DNA from: Terriglobia bacterium
GTDB lineage: Bacteria; Acidobacteriota; Terriglobia; Bryobacterales; Bryobacteraceae
DNA length: 64,000 nucleotides
Assembly: GCA_025363475.1 (NCBI GenBank)
Contig: JANYDS010000027.1
Span: 62,001-126,000 of the forward strand
Direction of reading: 5' to 3'
Within the stretch, counting starts at the first letter, position 1; each line of letters opens with the position of its first letter. A model generated the notes under the pieces. That model was not told the DNA's origin, did not search any database, and saw nothing but the letters and a program-made list of their open reading frames with translations. Both the position numbers and the translations under genes were made by a program. Below are positions 24,568-34,097 of this stretch, piece by piece.

Positions 24568-26712
24568 ATGAAGGAAGTCAGTTACAAAACACCGCACGGC
24601 ATCCGTGTCTCCCGCTCTTCCTCCACCCTTCCGTATGAGGAAGGCTTCGGCCATTTTCTGAGCGAACTCGACCAGTACCGGGGCATCTACTTGTCGTCCG
24701 GATACGAATATCCCGGCCGGTACTCCCGCTGGGATATCGTCTCGGTTCGCCCCCCTTTGGAACTGGTCAGCTTCCAGCGCGACGTTACGTTTCGCCCGCT
24801 CAACGAACGCGGCGTGGCCATCAATCGCATGCTCGCCACCGTTCTGAAACACCATCCCCACTGGGACGATTTCCGCGAAGAGAACGGTTTCCTCCATGGC
24901 AGGCTCAAACCGATGCCCGCCCTGTTTCCTGAGGAGCAGCGCAGCAAACAGCCGTCAGTGTTCTCCGTGCTCCGCGCTCTTACGCAGGAATTTCGCACCG
25001 AACTGGATGACAAACTCGCCTTCACCGGAGCGTTTGGTTATGACCTGCTCTTTCAGTTCGAACCCATCCCGCTGAGGCTCCCTCGCGACGGCCGGAAAGA
25101 CCTCCAGCTGTTCCTCTGCGACGACATTATTTACATGGATCGCAAGCGCGAACAGATCGAACGCTTCAGCTATGACTTTGATCTCGATTCCCTGACAACG
25201 CGCGGCTTGGAACGGACGGGCGAACGAATCGCTCCGCCGCCACACCGCGAACCCGGTCCTATTACCAGCAACCACACCAAACCCGAATACATGGCGAACG
25301 TGGAAACCGTGCGCGAAGGCATGCGCCGGGGGGATTATTACGAGGTTGTCCTCGCCCAGACCTTCCAGACGCCCTACTCAGGCAAGGCCTCCGACTTGTT
25401 CCAGCGGATGCAGAAGGCCAACCCCAGCCCCTACGAATTTCTGCTCCAGTTCGCCGGTGAGCAGTTGGTGGGCGCCTCTCCCGAAATGTTCGTACGCGTG
25501 GAAGGCAATCGTGTGGAGACCTGCCCCATCGCGGGTACGGCCCGCCGCACGGGCGACCCTTTGCAGGATGAAAAGAACATCCGCGAACTCCTTGCCTCAG
25601 CCAAGGAAGAGTCCGAACTCACCATGTGTACGGACGTGGACCGCAACGATAAAAGTCGCGTCTGCCAGCCAGGCTCCGTCAAAGTGATTGGCCGGCGTCT
25701 CATCGAAAAATACGCCGGGCTGTTTCACACGGTCGATCACGTGGAAGGGTACCTCGAAAAAGGTTTCGATTCGCTCGATGCGTTCCTCAGTCATATGTGG
25801 GCCGTGACGCTGATCGGTGCACCAAAGAAAGCCGCGTCCCTCGCCATTGAGGCGCTGGAAAAGACCGCGCGCGGCTGGTACGGTGGAGCTGTTGGGATGC
25901 TGTCGCTGAGTGGCGATATTAATACCGGCATCCTCATCCGCACTACCTACCTGCGCGATGGTTACGCAACCTATCCGGCGGGTGCCACGCTGCTATTCGA
26001 TTCAGACCCGGCTGCGGAAGAAGAGGAAACGCGCCTCAAAGCCACTGGATTTTTCAGATTGCTGGGTCCCCCCGAAGCTGCTGCTGAAGCCTCCCAGGCC
26101 GAGGAACCCATTCGGATGAAACTGCTGCTCGTCGATAACGACGACTGCTTCATTCAAACCCTGGCCAACTACGCGCGCCAGGCTGGCGCTGAAGTGGTCA
26201 CCTACCGCGCCGGCGTGCCGTTTGAAGTGCTCGATGCCGTTAAGCCCGACATGATCCTGATTTCCCCGGGGCCGGGACGGCCGGGTGATTTTGGCGTACC
26301 CCAACTTGTTCTTCATGCGGCTGAAGCCGGCATTCCCGTGTTCGGTGTCTGCCTCGGGCTTCAGGGAATTGTGGAAGCGTTTGGTGGTGAACTCGGCATT
26401 CTGCCTTATCCGATGCATGGCAAGCCCTCGAAAGTGCGGACGCGCGGCATTGGTGTTTTCGAAGGTCTGCCGGAGGAAATTGAAGTCGGCCGCTACCATT
26501 CGCTTTACGCGATTCCTGGGCACCTTCCCGATGTGCTGGAAGTAACAGCGGAATCGGACGACGGCACTATCATGGGTGTCCGCCACCGCACACTACCCAT
26601 TGAAGCCGTACAGTTCCATCCGGAATCCATCCTCACCGCAGCCGGAGCCACGGGCCTCAAGCTCATCCGCAACGCCATGCGGATCGCGAAGGCGGCAGGA
26701 AATCGGTCATGA
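24568..26712 (+). CDS. trpE(G): Fused anthranilate synthase (TrpE-TrpG)
   Basis: From the ATG at 24568 the protein has 714 aa. Residues 1-505 are the chorismate-binding TrpE part, with 'CPIAGTARRTGDPLQDE', 'ELTMCTDVDRND', 'LIGAPKKAAS', 'RGWYGGAVG'. Residues 517-714 are a class I glutamine amidotransferase with C595 in GVCLGLQG and H684-P-E686. It makes anthranilate from chorismate and glutamine, first step of tryptophan synthesis, in the cytoplasm. This fused form is typical of alpha-proteobacteria and scattered in other phyla. PabB/phenazine-type (PhzE) activity is less likely. No clear Shine-Dalgarno or leader peptide is seen. The next start overlaps its stop (ATGA). Confidence 0.9.
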   Translation: MKEVSYKTPHGIRVSRSSSTLPYEEGFGHFLSELDQYRGIYLSSGYEYPGRYSRWDIVSVRPPLELVSFQRDVTFRPLNERGVAINRMLATVLKHHPHWDDFREENGFLHGRLKPMPALFPEEQRSKQPSVFSVLRALTQEFRTELDDKLAFTGAFGYDLLFQFEPIPLRLPRDGRKDLQLFLCDDIIYMDRKREQIERFSYDFDLDSLTTRGLERTGERIAPPPHREPGPITSNHTKPEYMANVETVREGMRRGDYYEVVLAQTFQTPYSGKASDLFQRMQKANPSPYEFLLQFAGEQLVGASPEMFVRVEGNRVETCPIAGTARRTGDPLQDEKNIRELLASAKEESELTMCTDVDRNDKSRVCQPGSVKVIGRRLIEKYAGLFHTVDHVEGYLEKGFDSLDAFLSHMWAVTLIGAPKKAASLAIEALEKTARGWYGGAVGMLSLSGDINTGILIRTTYLRDGYATYPAGATLLFDSDPAAEEEETRLKATGFFRLLGPPEAAAEASQAEEPIRMKLLLVDNDDCFIQTLANYARQAGAEVVTYRAGVPFEVLDAVKPDMILISPGPGRPGDFGVPQLVLHAAEAGIPVFGVCLGLQGIVEAFGGELGILPYPMHGKPSKVRTRGIGVFEGLPEEIEVGRYHSLYAIPGHLPDVLEVTAESDDGTIMGVRHRTLPIEAVQFHPESILTAAGATGLKLIRNAMRIAKAAGNRS

Positions 26713-28001
26713 AATTTACAACGTTAGCGTTAATGTTCTGTGGTTGCCTGACCGCACAAACTTCCTCGCAGCCAATCGTTCTGCATGCCGCGCGTTTACT
26801 CGACATGGAAGCCGGGCAAATCATCGAACCGGGCGAAGTTCTGGTTCAGGGTGAACGCATCATCGCGGCGGGCCGTTCAGTCAACCATCCCGCCGGTGTT
26901 CAGGTAATTGACCTCGGCAACCGCACCCTGATGCCCGGTCTGATCGACGTCCACGTCCACCTTTTTCTTCATCCCGGCGCGGAAGATTTACAGACCGTTC
27001 AGGAGTCCGTTCCGCAGCGCACCATCAACGCGGTGCTGGCCGCCAAAGAAGACCTGATGGCAGGCTTTACAGCAGAGCGCGATATGGGAACAGAAGGTGC
27101 AGGCGCAGCCGATACGGCCGTTCGCAACGCCATCAACAAAGGCCAAATACCAGGCCCGCGTCTGCGCATCAGCGGTAATGCCATCAGTGTTACCGGCGGC
27201 CATGAAGACGCAATCAACTACAACCCCGAACAGCATGTTCTCCCGAATGCTACCCTCGCCAACAGCACTGCGGAGTTAATCGCGGCGATGCGCCAGCAGT
27301 TCCGCGACGGTGCCGATTTCATCAAGATCTACGAGACCGGCAGGGACGCGCTGCGGGACGGCAAATTCACCAGCATCTGGCAGTATTCCGAAGCGGACTT
27401 GAGCGCAGCCGTGCAGGAAGCGGCGCGTATGGGCAAGCTGGTCGCCGTTCATGCAGGCGGGGAACCGGGCACAGGCTTCGCCGTGAAGGCCGGAGTTTCA
27501 TCCGTTGATCATGCGGACTTTCTCAACGACGCCACCATGAAAACGATGAGTGAAAAAGGCATCCCGGCAGTCCCTGCTTTTGCCATCTCGGAATACTTCG
27601 CCGATGAATCAAACTCACCGGCCAGGCGTGAGATGCTCGAATTTCATATCAGAGAATTCCGCCGCCAGCTCGCCGCGGGAGTTCCCATGGCGGCAGGGTC
27701 CGACGTCGGGCCGTTTCCGCATGGCACGCAGGTCCGTGAGTACGAATCGCTGGTCAAGTACGGCATGTCACCGCTCGCGGCGCTTCAAGCGGGACTGATC
27801 AACGGAGCCAAACTCCTCGGCTGGTCAGACCAGATCGGCAAACTCAAGGCTGGTTACTACGCCGATATCATCGCAGTCCCCGGCGATCCGCTGAAAGGCA
27901 TCACTGTGTTGAAGAAGGTTGAGTTCGTCATGAAGAACGGAACAACCTACCTCAATAGTCCGGCCTTACCCCAGGCGTCAAGTTTCGTAGCCCGACCCTG
28001 A
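26709..28001 (+). CDS. Exported amidohydrolase (imidazolonepropionase/prolidase-like)
   Basis: The 430-aa protein has a short signal peptide (1-16), a beta-sandwich, then 'MPGLIDVHVHLFLHPG' with H82-x-H84, the first metal ligands of the amidohydrolase barrel. 'VHAGGEPG' (third His), 'SVDHADFL' (fourth His) and 'GSDVGPFPHG' (catalytic Asp) are in order. Exported members act on peptides, often Xaa-Pro dipeptides, or on carboxamides. It is translationally coupled to trpE(G) by ATGA, though a functional link is not evident. Its 3' end overlaps the convergent phosphoesterase gene by 55 bp. Confidence 0.85.
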   Translation: MKFTTLALMFCGCLTAQTSSQPIVLHAARLLDMEAGQIIEPGEVLVQGERIIAAGRSVNHPAGVQVIDLGNRTLMPGLIDVHVHLFLHPGAEDLQTVQESVPQRTINAVLAAKEDLMAGFTAERDMGTEGAGAADTAVRNAINKGQIPGPRLRISGNAISVTGGHEDAINYNPEQHVLPNATLANSTAELIAAMRQQFRDGADFIKIYETGRDALRDGKFTSIWQYSEADLSAAVQEAARMGKLVAVHAGGEPGTGFAVKAGVSSVDHADFLNDATMKTMSEKGIPAVPAFAISEYFADESNSPARREMLEFHIREFRRQLAAGVPMAAGSDVGPFPHGTQVREYESLVKYGMSPLAALQAGLINGAKLLGWSDQIGKLKAGYYADIIAVPGDPLKGITVLKKVEFVMKNGTTYLNSPALPQASSFVARP

Positions 28002-28786
28002 CCGTACGGCGCATGTAATTCGCGGATTCCGAATGTGACGCCCTTGTCGGTGACATCAACAACCGTGTACCCGAAGAACCACCCGTCTTCATACTTGCGG
28101 GTTGCCCGCAGATCTCCGCCTGCGCTCGGCAGTGAAATGTATTCGACTCCATCAAGCGAAGCGTGAAGCAACTCGTGAATATGCCCCGCCATCACGTAGC
28201 GAACGCCATATTTCTTCGCCAGCACATGCCCGGCGAACTGCGTGCTGCCCATCATTACGTCCAGCGCCCATGACGGCCGGTGCGCCATCACGAACTTAAG
28301 CGGCTGTGCGGCGTGGGCCTTCAGATCATCCTCGAGAAACGCAAGCTCACCAGCCGAAAGTGTATCTCCCCGGCTGTTGTCGAGAATCGTGAAATGTGCC
28401 GGGCCGAAGTCGAAGCTGTAATGGAGCGGATGCCCCGCGAACCGGCGGAACAGCGACTCTGAAAACGGTGACCAGATGTCATGGTTTCCCGCCGCCAGAT
28501 AGACCGGAATTTGCTTGTAAGGGCTGACCAGCGCCTGCCATTCTGCCCACTCTTTGGCTGCGGTGCCGTCACGCAAGCCTTCAATCGTGTCGCCCGCGCT
28601 CAGTACAAACGCCGGCTTCTCTGCAGCAACTTCCTGCAAAACGCGTTCGTAAACACCGGGCTGCGCAAACCCCGTCCGGTCCCCTGTCACCACGAACCGG
28701 AACGGGTCTGCCGCCAGAGCCGTGAGCGGCACCAGCAGTGCTGCGAGCCAAAGTTGTCTAACCGTAGAAATTGCGATCCCACGCAT
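27947..28786 (-). CDS. Exported calcineurin-like metallophosphoesterase
   Basis: I prefer the ATG at 28786 (279 aa) because it starts a signal peptide ending at TALA-ADP (about residue 25). The dimetal motifs are in order: 'VVTGDRTG', 'SAGDTIEGL', 'AAGNHDIW' (GNHD), 'VMAHRPSW' and 'MAGHIHELLH' (GHxH). The enzyme should hydrolyse phosphate esters in the periplasm; the substrate is unknown. The start lies 29 bp inside the 3' end of the aldo/keto reductase gene, which suggests co-translation. The 3' end overlaps the amidohydrolase gene on the other strand. Confidence 0.87.
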   Translation of the reverse strand: MRGIAISTVRQLWLAALLVPLTALAADPFRFVVTGDRTGFAQPGVYERVLQEVAAEKPAFVLSAGDTIEGLRDGTAAKEWAEWQALVSPYKQIPVYLAAGNHDIWSPFSESLFRRFAGHPLHYSFDFGPAHFTILDNSRGDTLSAGELAFLEDDLKAHAAQPLKFVMAHRPSWALDVMMGSTQFAGHVLAKKYGVRYVMAGHIHELLHASLDGVEYISLPSAGGDLRATRKYEDGWFFGYTVVDVTDKGVTFGIRELHAPYGQGRATKLDAWGKAGLLR

Positions 28787-29729
28787 GTTTGCGCAACGTC
28801 TCCAGCTGAGCGGCATCAAGCGGCCCGTTATCTGAAGCCCGGACATTGCCATCGACGCTGCTCATTGACCGCATCCCCGGAATCACCGTTGAGACCGCCG
28901 CTTCAGACAGGCAATAGCGCATTGCGAGATTGGCCACGTCAGTAACGCTCGCGAGGCCTGTATCCGCTGCAATCGCTTTAACGCGTTCCTCAACCTGCTT
29001 CTTCCGGTCATCACGGAAATAGTGATTACGGAAATCGCCTTCCGGGAAGACCGTTGCTTCCGTAATGCGCCCGGTCAACGCGCCTTCGTCAAAAGGCACA
29101 CGCACAATCACGCCGACTCCGTGCTTGACGCACGCAGGAAACAGGCTGGAAGCGGGAGTCTGATCGAAGATGTTGTAGATCACCTGGACCGTATCAATCA
29201 ACCCGGTTTCGATAATTCCCAGCGCCGAATCCGGCTGGTGATCATTGATCGAAATTCCCACCGCCTTCACCTTGCCCGAAGTCTTAAGATCTTCCAGCGC
29301 ACGTCGCCATTCATCGGATGCCAGCCACTCAGGATTCCAGACATGCAACTGCTGCACGTCGATCTGTTCCACTCCCAGATTCCGCAAACTGGTTTCGGTC
29401 GATTCCACCACGTAGTCGCGGGGAAAAGCCTCTTCGATACCGATCCCCGGACGTGCCGGCCAGCGCTTGTTTTTCGGCGGTACTTTGGTCGCGATATAGA
29501 CGCGCTTGCCTGACGCGCGAACCGCCTCACCCACCAGCTTTTCGCTGTGTCCATCACCATACGCGAGAGCAGTGTCGATAAAGTTCAGACCCAGATCAAT
29601 CGCATGACGCAGCGCAGCCAAAGACTCTGAGTCCGAAGCGCCAATCCACATCGTCTTGCCGATACCCCACGCCCCGAAACCGATCTCGCTGACATCCAGC
29701 CCGGTCTTTCCCAGCTTTCGATAATTCAT
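28758..29729 (-). CDS. Aldo/keto reductase
   Basis: The 323-aa protein shows the AKR catalytic tetrad as D52, Y57, K82 and H129 ('FIDTALAYGDGHSE', 'IATKVPP', 'VQQLHVWNP'), and an NADP-binding end ('VIPGMRSMSSVDGN'). It is an NAD(P)H-dependent reductase of aldehydes or ketones with a TIM barrel, cytoplasmic. The 'GRKLG..VSEIGFGAWGIG' N-terminus is of the YghZ/AKR11-13 type. It shares a transcript with the downstream phosphoesterase. Confidence 0.88.
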   Translation of the reverse strand: MNYRKLGKTGLDVSEIGFGAWGIGKTMWIGASDSESLAALRHAIDLGLNFIDTALAYGDGHSEKLVGEAVRASGKRVYIATKVPPKNKRWPARPGIGIEEAFPRDYVVESTETSLRNLGVEQIDVQQLHVWNPEWLASDEWRRALEDLKTSGKVKAVGISINDHQPDSALGIIETGLIDTVQVIYNIFDQTPASSLFPACVKHGVGVIVRVPFDEGALTGRITEATVFPEGDFRNHYFRDDRKKQVEERVKAIAADTGLASVTDVANLAMRYCLSEAAVSTVIPGMRSMSSVDGNVRASDNGPLDAAQLETLRKHAWDRNFYG

Positions 29730-29779
29730 CTGCCTTCATTATCGCTTTCTATCCCGTTAAACTTATGTCAGGCAACAAT

Positions 29780-30547
29780 ATGCGCAAGCTGCTCACCATC
29801 GCTCTTCTCTTTACTGCCAGCCTGGCCGCTGCTAATTCAAAACTTTATTTGAAGGATGGTGATTTCCAGCTCGTCCGCGAGTATCAGGTTGAGGGCGAAA
29901 ACGTGCACTACTACAGCGTGGAACGCAGCGAATGGGAAGACATTCCTGCCGCCCTGGTTGATCTGAAGCGGACTGAAGCCGAAGCGGGGGAACACAAGGC
30001 CGTCCTCGACAAACAGACGCAGGACGCGGCCGACGAAGAAGCCGCCGTACGCGAACTCCGCGCCGAAACCCGCAAGATCCCGCAAGACCCCGGCGTCTAC
30101 CGGCTCGAAAATAACGAACTGCGCATCATCAACCAGGTTGAAGCCGTGGTGCACAACGAAAAAGGGATGAACGCCCTCAAGAAGTTCGCTCCCATCCCCA
30201 CCTTTGCCGGCAAGGCAACCCTGGAAATCCCGGCGGAACACTCAGCGAACTCCATCCGCGAAACCCGCCCTGAGTTCTACTTCCAGCTGGCAGAATTTGA
30301 AGCCTTTGGCATCGTGAAACTCACTCCACAAAAGGGCGTGAGAGTGGTGGAAAAGCTGACCATAGCGCCGATGACGAAGGAACTGGGGGAAGAACGGACG
30401 TCCGTTGCGATCTTCCAGAAGCAGCTTTCCGAAAACGGCTTGTACAAGATCTGGCCGCAGGAATCGATGGTTGCGGGCGAATACGCAGTGATTGAATATA
30501 CCGAAGGCAAACTCAACCACCGTGTCTTCGATTTCCGCATCGAATGA
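29780..30547 (+). CDS. Exported protein of unknown function
   Basis: I use the ATG at 29780 (255 aa), which gives the signal peptide 'RKLLTIALLFTASLAAA'; an upstream ATG at 29765 adds five residues. After 'KLYLKDGDFQLVREYQVEGENVHYYS' (a small beta unit, like a SHOCT/DUF-type 'skLYLKDGtyqlV' module seen in acidobacterial proteins) comes a charged helix (residues about 65-105) and a beta-rich C-terminal half. No enzyme motif is visible. It is 14 bp upstream of the deoxyhypusine-synthase-like gene, same strand. Confidence 0.65.
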   Translation: MRKLLTIALLFTASLAAANSKLYLKDGDFQLVREYQVEGENVHYYSVERSEWEDIPAALVDLKRTEAEAGEHKAVLDKQTQDAADEEAAVRELRAETRKIPQDPGVYRLENNELRIINQVEAVVHNEKGMNALKKFAPIPTFAGKATLEIPAEHSANSIRETRPEFYFQLAEFEAFGIVKLTPQKGVRVVEKLTIAPMTKELGEERTSVAIFQKQLSENGLYKIWPQESMVAGEYAVIEYTEGKLNHRVFDFRIE

Positions 30548-30561
30548 GAAACTTGTAGAGA

Positions 30562-31716
30562 ATGAGTTCCGACCAGCGTAAACCCGTCCGCGTCCGCCGC
30601 ATCGACCAAACCAATTCTGTCCACGAAATTTTTGAGCATTGCCTGCCCGCGTTTGGCGGAGCTATTCTGCGCCGCGTGTACACCATTCTCGACCGCGCCA
30701 TCGCCGCCGGTTGCCCGCTCACCATCTCCATCGCGGGGCCAATCACAGTCTCTGGTCAGCATCAGGCGTGGCTCATTCCACTGCTCGAAACGGGCTGGGT
30801 GGCTTACCTCAGCACCACCGATGCGGTTTGTTATCACGACGGCCACCGCAGCCTCAACGCCCACACGAAAGACCCCATTTACGAAGTGCCGATTTTTGGC
30901 GATGACGGCAAGCTGCGTGACGAAGGCGTGATTCGCGTCACCGATATGGGCTTCGCGGAAGAAGTACTCCTCGACCAGGATAAATTCCTCTCTGCGGTTC
31001 TCAGCCGTCCTGAATTTCAAAAGAAGATGACCGGCACTGAACTGCGTTACCGTCTGGGTGCCTATTACGCGCAGCAGGAAGTGCGCAACCAGGTGGAGCC
31101 GGGCCTGCTCGCCACGTGCAACCGGCTGGGCCTCCCTGTTTTTGTGGGAGCGCCTTCCGACGGCAGCGTTTTTCTGAATTCCATGAAGCTGTGGGCCATG
31201 AAAAATGCCGGGCTGATCCCCGAATACGCCTTCGATCTCGACCTGCATGCCGAAGTATTTGAAGCCTGCGCGTACCACCATTGGGGCCTGTTTGAAAGCG
31301 ATGCCAAGTCCATGGCGACGCTGATTCTTGGTGGCGGCGTACCCAAGAATTACAACCTGCAGCCAGAGCCTGCGCTGGGTCAGGTTTTGGGGCTTCCCGA
31401 TGTTCGCGGTTACGAATTTGACGTCCAGATCACCACCGCGCCAGTGACTGACGGTTCTCTGTCTTCCTGCCCGCCGTCAGAGGCTGTTACCTGGGGCAAG
31501 GTTGACAAGGAAACATACCTGCAGTCCACTGAAAGTATGCCGGGTGACTACTCGACCATGATGCCGTTCATAGTTAAGGCGCTGATGGAGAAGCACGGAG
31601 CGCGTGCGCCTTATCGGTTGTATGAAAAACGCGACCGGCTGGTTGAAAATCTGAACGAAGCCGTGCGCAAGAACGGCACCTGGCTGATGGACTCCATCAA
31701 CTACCCGGCGTCTTAG
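30562..31716 (+). CDS. Deoxyhypusine synthase-like protein
   Basis: The 384-aa protein matches the deoxyhypusine synthase superfamily: 'TISIAGPITVSG' and 'VAYLSTTDAVCYHDGHR' near the N-terminus, 'LGGGVPKNYNLQ', 'VQITTAPVTDGSLSSC' and 'EAVTWGKV' with K313 in the place of the catalytic lysine. Bacteria lack eIF5A, so bacterial members do other aminobutyl-transfer chemistry with NAD and spermidine-like polyamines, for example homospermidine formation. It is cytoplasmic. The stop codon overlaps that of the convergent mqnC by 4 bp (TTAG). Confidence 0.85.
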   Translation: MSSDQRKPVRVRRIDQTNSVHEIFEHCLPAFGGAILRRVYTILDRAIAAGCPLTISIAGPITVSGQHQAWLIPLLETGWVAYLSTTDAVCYHDGHRSLNAHTKDPIYEVPIFGDDGKLRDEGVIRVTDMGFAEEVLLDQDKFLSAVLSRPEFQKKMTGTELRYRLGAYYAQQEVRNQVEPGLLATCNRLGLPVFVGAPSDGSVFLNSMKLWAMKNAGLIPEYAFDLDLHAEVFEACAYHHWGLFESDAKSMATLILGGGVPKNYNLQPEPALGQVLGLPDVRGYEFDVQITTAPVTDGSLSSCPPSEAVTWGKVDKETYLQSTESMPGDYSTMMPFIVKALMEKHGARAPYRLYEKRDRLVENLNEAVRKNGTWLMDSINYPAS

Positions 31717-32744
31717 TTGAGGAAGTAAGTCCGGTAAAGCGTATCGCGCTGTTTCGGAACAAAACCGGCGTCACGAATCATGTGCCGCAGATCTTCTTCG
31801 GTGGCCTGATGGTGGGTGCCTGCCGCCGAAACCACGTTTTCCTCAATCATCACGCTGCCCACGTCATTGCCTCCAAAGCGCAGTCCCAGCTGACAGGTCT
31901 TCAAACCTGGTGTAACCCAGGAGCTTTGAATATTCAGAATGTTGTCGAGGTAAATCCGCGAAATCGCCAGGGTCTTGAGGTATTCAACGGCCGTCGCTTC
32001 TTCCTTGATGAACCGGCCGAGAGACGTCAGTTCGCGCTGAAAGCTCCAGGGGATAAACGCTGTAAAACCGCCTGTGTCTTCCTGGATCTGGCGCACGACA
32101 TCGAAGTGATTCATACGCTGCTCGATCGTTTCGCCGCAGCCGAACATCATGGTCGCGGTGGTCCGCATGCCGAGCGAATGTGCGGTGCGGTGGACGTCGA
32201 TCCATTCATCAGTTCCACACTTCAATCGGCTGATGCGATGGCGGACGGCTTCATCCAGAATTTCCGCGCCACCACCCGGAATTGAATCGAGGCCCGCATC
32301 GCGAAGACGTGCAATCGTATCCCGAATAGAGATGCCGCTGATCTCGGCGATATTCGTAATCTCGGGAGCTGAAAAGCAGTGGCACCAGATATCGAACCTG
32401 GCTTTGATGCCGCGCAGCAGATCTTCATACCACTCGATCTTGAGGTCAGGGTGCAGGCCGCCCTGGAACAAAATCCCGGTGCCACCCAGATCGAGCGTTT
32501 CCTGAATCTTGTCGTAGATGACTTCACGCGGAAGCACGTAGCCTTCTTTATGTCCCATGGGCCGGTAGAACGCGCAGAAGCTGCAGTATTCCGTGCAGAA
32601 GTTGGTGTAGTTGATGTTGCGGTCGATGATGTACGACACCACGCCTTCCGGGTGCAGTCGCCGCCGGATGGCATCTGCTTCCATACCGATTCCGATGAGG
32701 TCGTCAGAGTTGAACAGGTCGATAGCTTCAGCGCGGGAAATCAT
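31713..32744 (-). CDS. mqnC: Cyclic dehypoxanthinyl futalosine synthase MqnC
   Basis: This 343-aa radical SAM enzyme has the cluster motif C50-T-E-Y-C54-S-F-C57, then 'LFQGGLHPDLKIEWYEDLL', 'FSAPEITNIAE', 'IPGGGAEIL' and 'TTATMMFGCGET', all typical of MqnC. It converts dehypoxanthinyl futalosine to the cyclic form in the futalosine route to menaquinone. MqnE and CofH share the fold, but the 'GMEADAIRRRLHPEGVVSYIIDRNINYTN' start fits MqnC best. No other mqn gene is in the window. Confidence 0.92.
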   Translation of the reverse strand: MISRAEAIDLFNSDDLIGIGMEADAIRRRLHPEGVVSYIIDRNINYTNFCTEYCSFCAFYRPMGHKEGYVLPREVIYDKIQETLDLGGTGILFQGGLHPDLKIEWYEDLLRGIKARFDIWCHCFSAPEITNIAEISGISIRDTIARLRDAGLDSIPGGGAEILDEAVRHRISRLKCGTDEWIDVHRTAHSLGMRTTATMMFGCGETIEQRMNHFDVVRQIQEDTGGFTAFIPWSFQRELTSLGRFIKEEATAVEYLKTLAISRIYLDNILNIQSSWVTPGLKTCQLGLRFGGNDVGSVMIEENVVSAAGTHHQATEEDLRHMIRDAGFVPKQRDTLYRTYFLN

Positions 32745-32783
32745 AGGGAACTTTTATTCTAAGCTGTTCATCTTCACGAATTA

Positions 32784-34097
32784 CTACAACTTCATCCGTT
32801 CCAGTTTTCGATAAAGCGTCTTGCGCTCAATCCCCAGAATCGTCGCAGCCCGACTCTTATTCCCCCCGGTTGCAGCCAGCACCCTCCGGATCTGATCCGC
32901 TTCAGTCTCCGCCAGCGTCTCACTCGCCACACCGCCCGGTTCCATTGCCGAGATTGCGTCATGCACGGCCTCAGCATCGATACGGTCATTCGGGGCCAAA
33001 ATGGTCAGCCGCTCAATCAGATGCTGGAGCTGCCGCACATTCCCCGGCCAGGTGAAATCTTTGAGCGCCTTCAAGCCGGATTCCGTCAGTTTCACATCGC
33101 GTTCATAACGGCTGTTGTACTTGCTCAAAAAATATTGCGTCAACAGGGGCACATCCACCCGCCGTTCCCGCAGCGGCGGCATCGTCAGGCGCACCACATT
33201 CAAGCGAAACCAAAGATCCTCACGGAACTTCCCGTCTTCCACCATCTTCTGCAAGTCGCGATTGGTGGCGGCCACAACCCGCACATCCACCTTCTTTTCC
33301 CGCGCCGAACCTACCGGGCGGATCTCCCGTTCCTGCAAAAACCGCAGCAGTTTCACCTGGAACGCCGGATCAATATCCCCAATCTCATCCAGAAAAACGG
33401 TGCCCTTGTTGGCCGCTTCGAACACACCGATCCGGTCCCTCTCAGCGCCGGTGAACGCGCCCTTCATGGAACCAAAAAGCTCGCTTTCCAGCAGGGCAGC
33501 CGGAATAGCGGAACAATCCACCGGAACAAAAGGCTGCAAAGCCCGGTTGCTGAACCGGTGCACCATCCGGGCAATCAGTTCCTTGCCCGTCCCGGTTTCG
33601 CCTTCGATAATTACCGTCGCATCCGTCGGAGCTACGCGCGAAACCGTTTTATAGATTTCGATCATCCCCGCCGAACTGCCTACCATTTCGCTCTCCGGCA
33701 GTTCCTCCTGTTCAGCCTCGTCATCTCCGGGGATCTTCGATGCCAGCGCCCGCCGCACGGCCTCCAGCAGCGTATCGAGTTCAAATGGTTTCGCCAGGTA
33801 ATCGAACGCACCATTGCGGGTCGCCGCCATCACCGTTTCCATGGTGCCGCGTGCCGACATCAGAATCACCGAACTATCCGGGTCCTGGTGTTTCGCCGCC
33901 ATCAGGACATCAATGCCTGTTTTGTCGTCGATATAAATATCGGAAATGATCAGCGGATAGCCGCGCTCAGCCAGCCGGTTCATCGCATCGCGTGTATTCG
34001 ACACGGCGTCGATACGAAACCCTTCCAGCTCCAGAAACGTGACAATGGTTGACCGCACACTGGCGTCGTCTTCAACCAGCAAAATCTCTTCGTTCAA
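32784..34097 (-). CDS. NtrC-family sigma-54-dependent response regulator
   Basis: The 437-aa protein has a receiver domain (1-120) with phospho-acceptor D53 and K103. An AAA+ sigma-54 activator domain follows (about 138-375) with Walker A G166-E-T-G-T-G-K172 and the sigma-54 contact loop G213-A-F-T-G-A218. A Fis-type helix-turn-helix ends it ('NKSRAATILGIERKTLYRKL', 412-433). It drives sigma-54 promoters when phosphorylated. Its start overlaps the stop of the upstream histidine kinase by 4 bp, so the kinase is its partner. Target genes cannot be assigned here. Confidence 0.93.
   Translation of the reverse strand: MNEEILLVEDDASVRSTIVTFLELEGFRIDAVSNTRDAMNRLAERGYPLIISDIYIDDKTGIDVLMAAKHQDPDSSVILMSARGTMETVMAATRNGAFDYLAKPFELDTLLEAVRRALASKIPGDDEAEQEELPESEMVGSSAGMIEIYKTVSRVAPTDATVIIEGETGTGKELIARMVHRFSNRALQPFVPVDCSAIPAALLESELFGSMKGAFTGAERDRIGVFEAANKGTVFLDEIGDIDPAFQVKLLRFLQEREIRPVGSAREKKVDVRVVAATNRDLQKMVEDGKFREDLWFRLNVVRLTMPPLRERRVDVPLLTQYFLSKYNSRYERDVKLTESGLKALKDFTWPGNVRQLQHLIERLTILAPNDRIDAEAVHDAISAMEPGGVASETLAETEADQIRRVLAATGGNKSRAATILGIERKTLYRKLERMKL

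Noticed and set aside
32961-34052. 363-codon open frame on the + strand
   Set aside because: It lies antisense to the NtrC-type regulator and shows only Arg/His-rich shadow composition.
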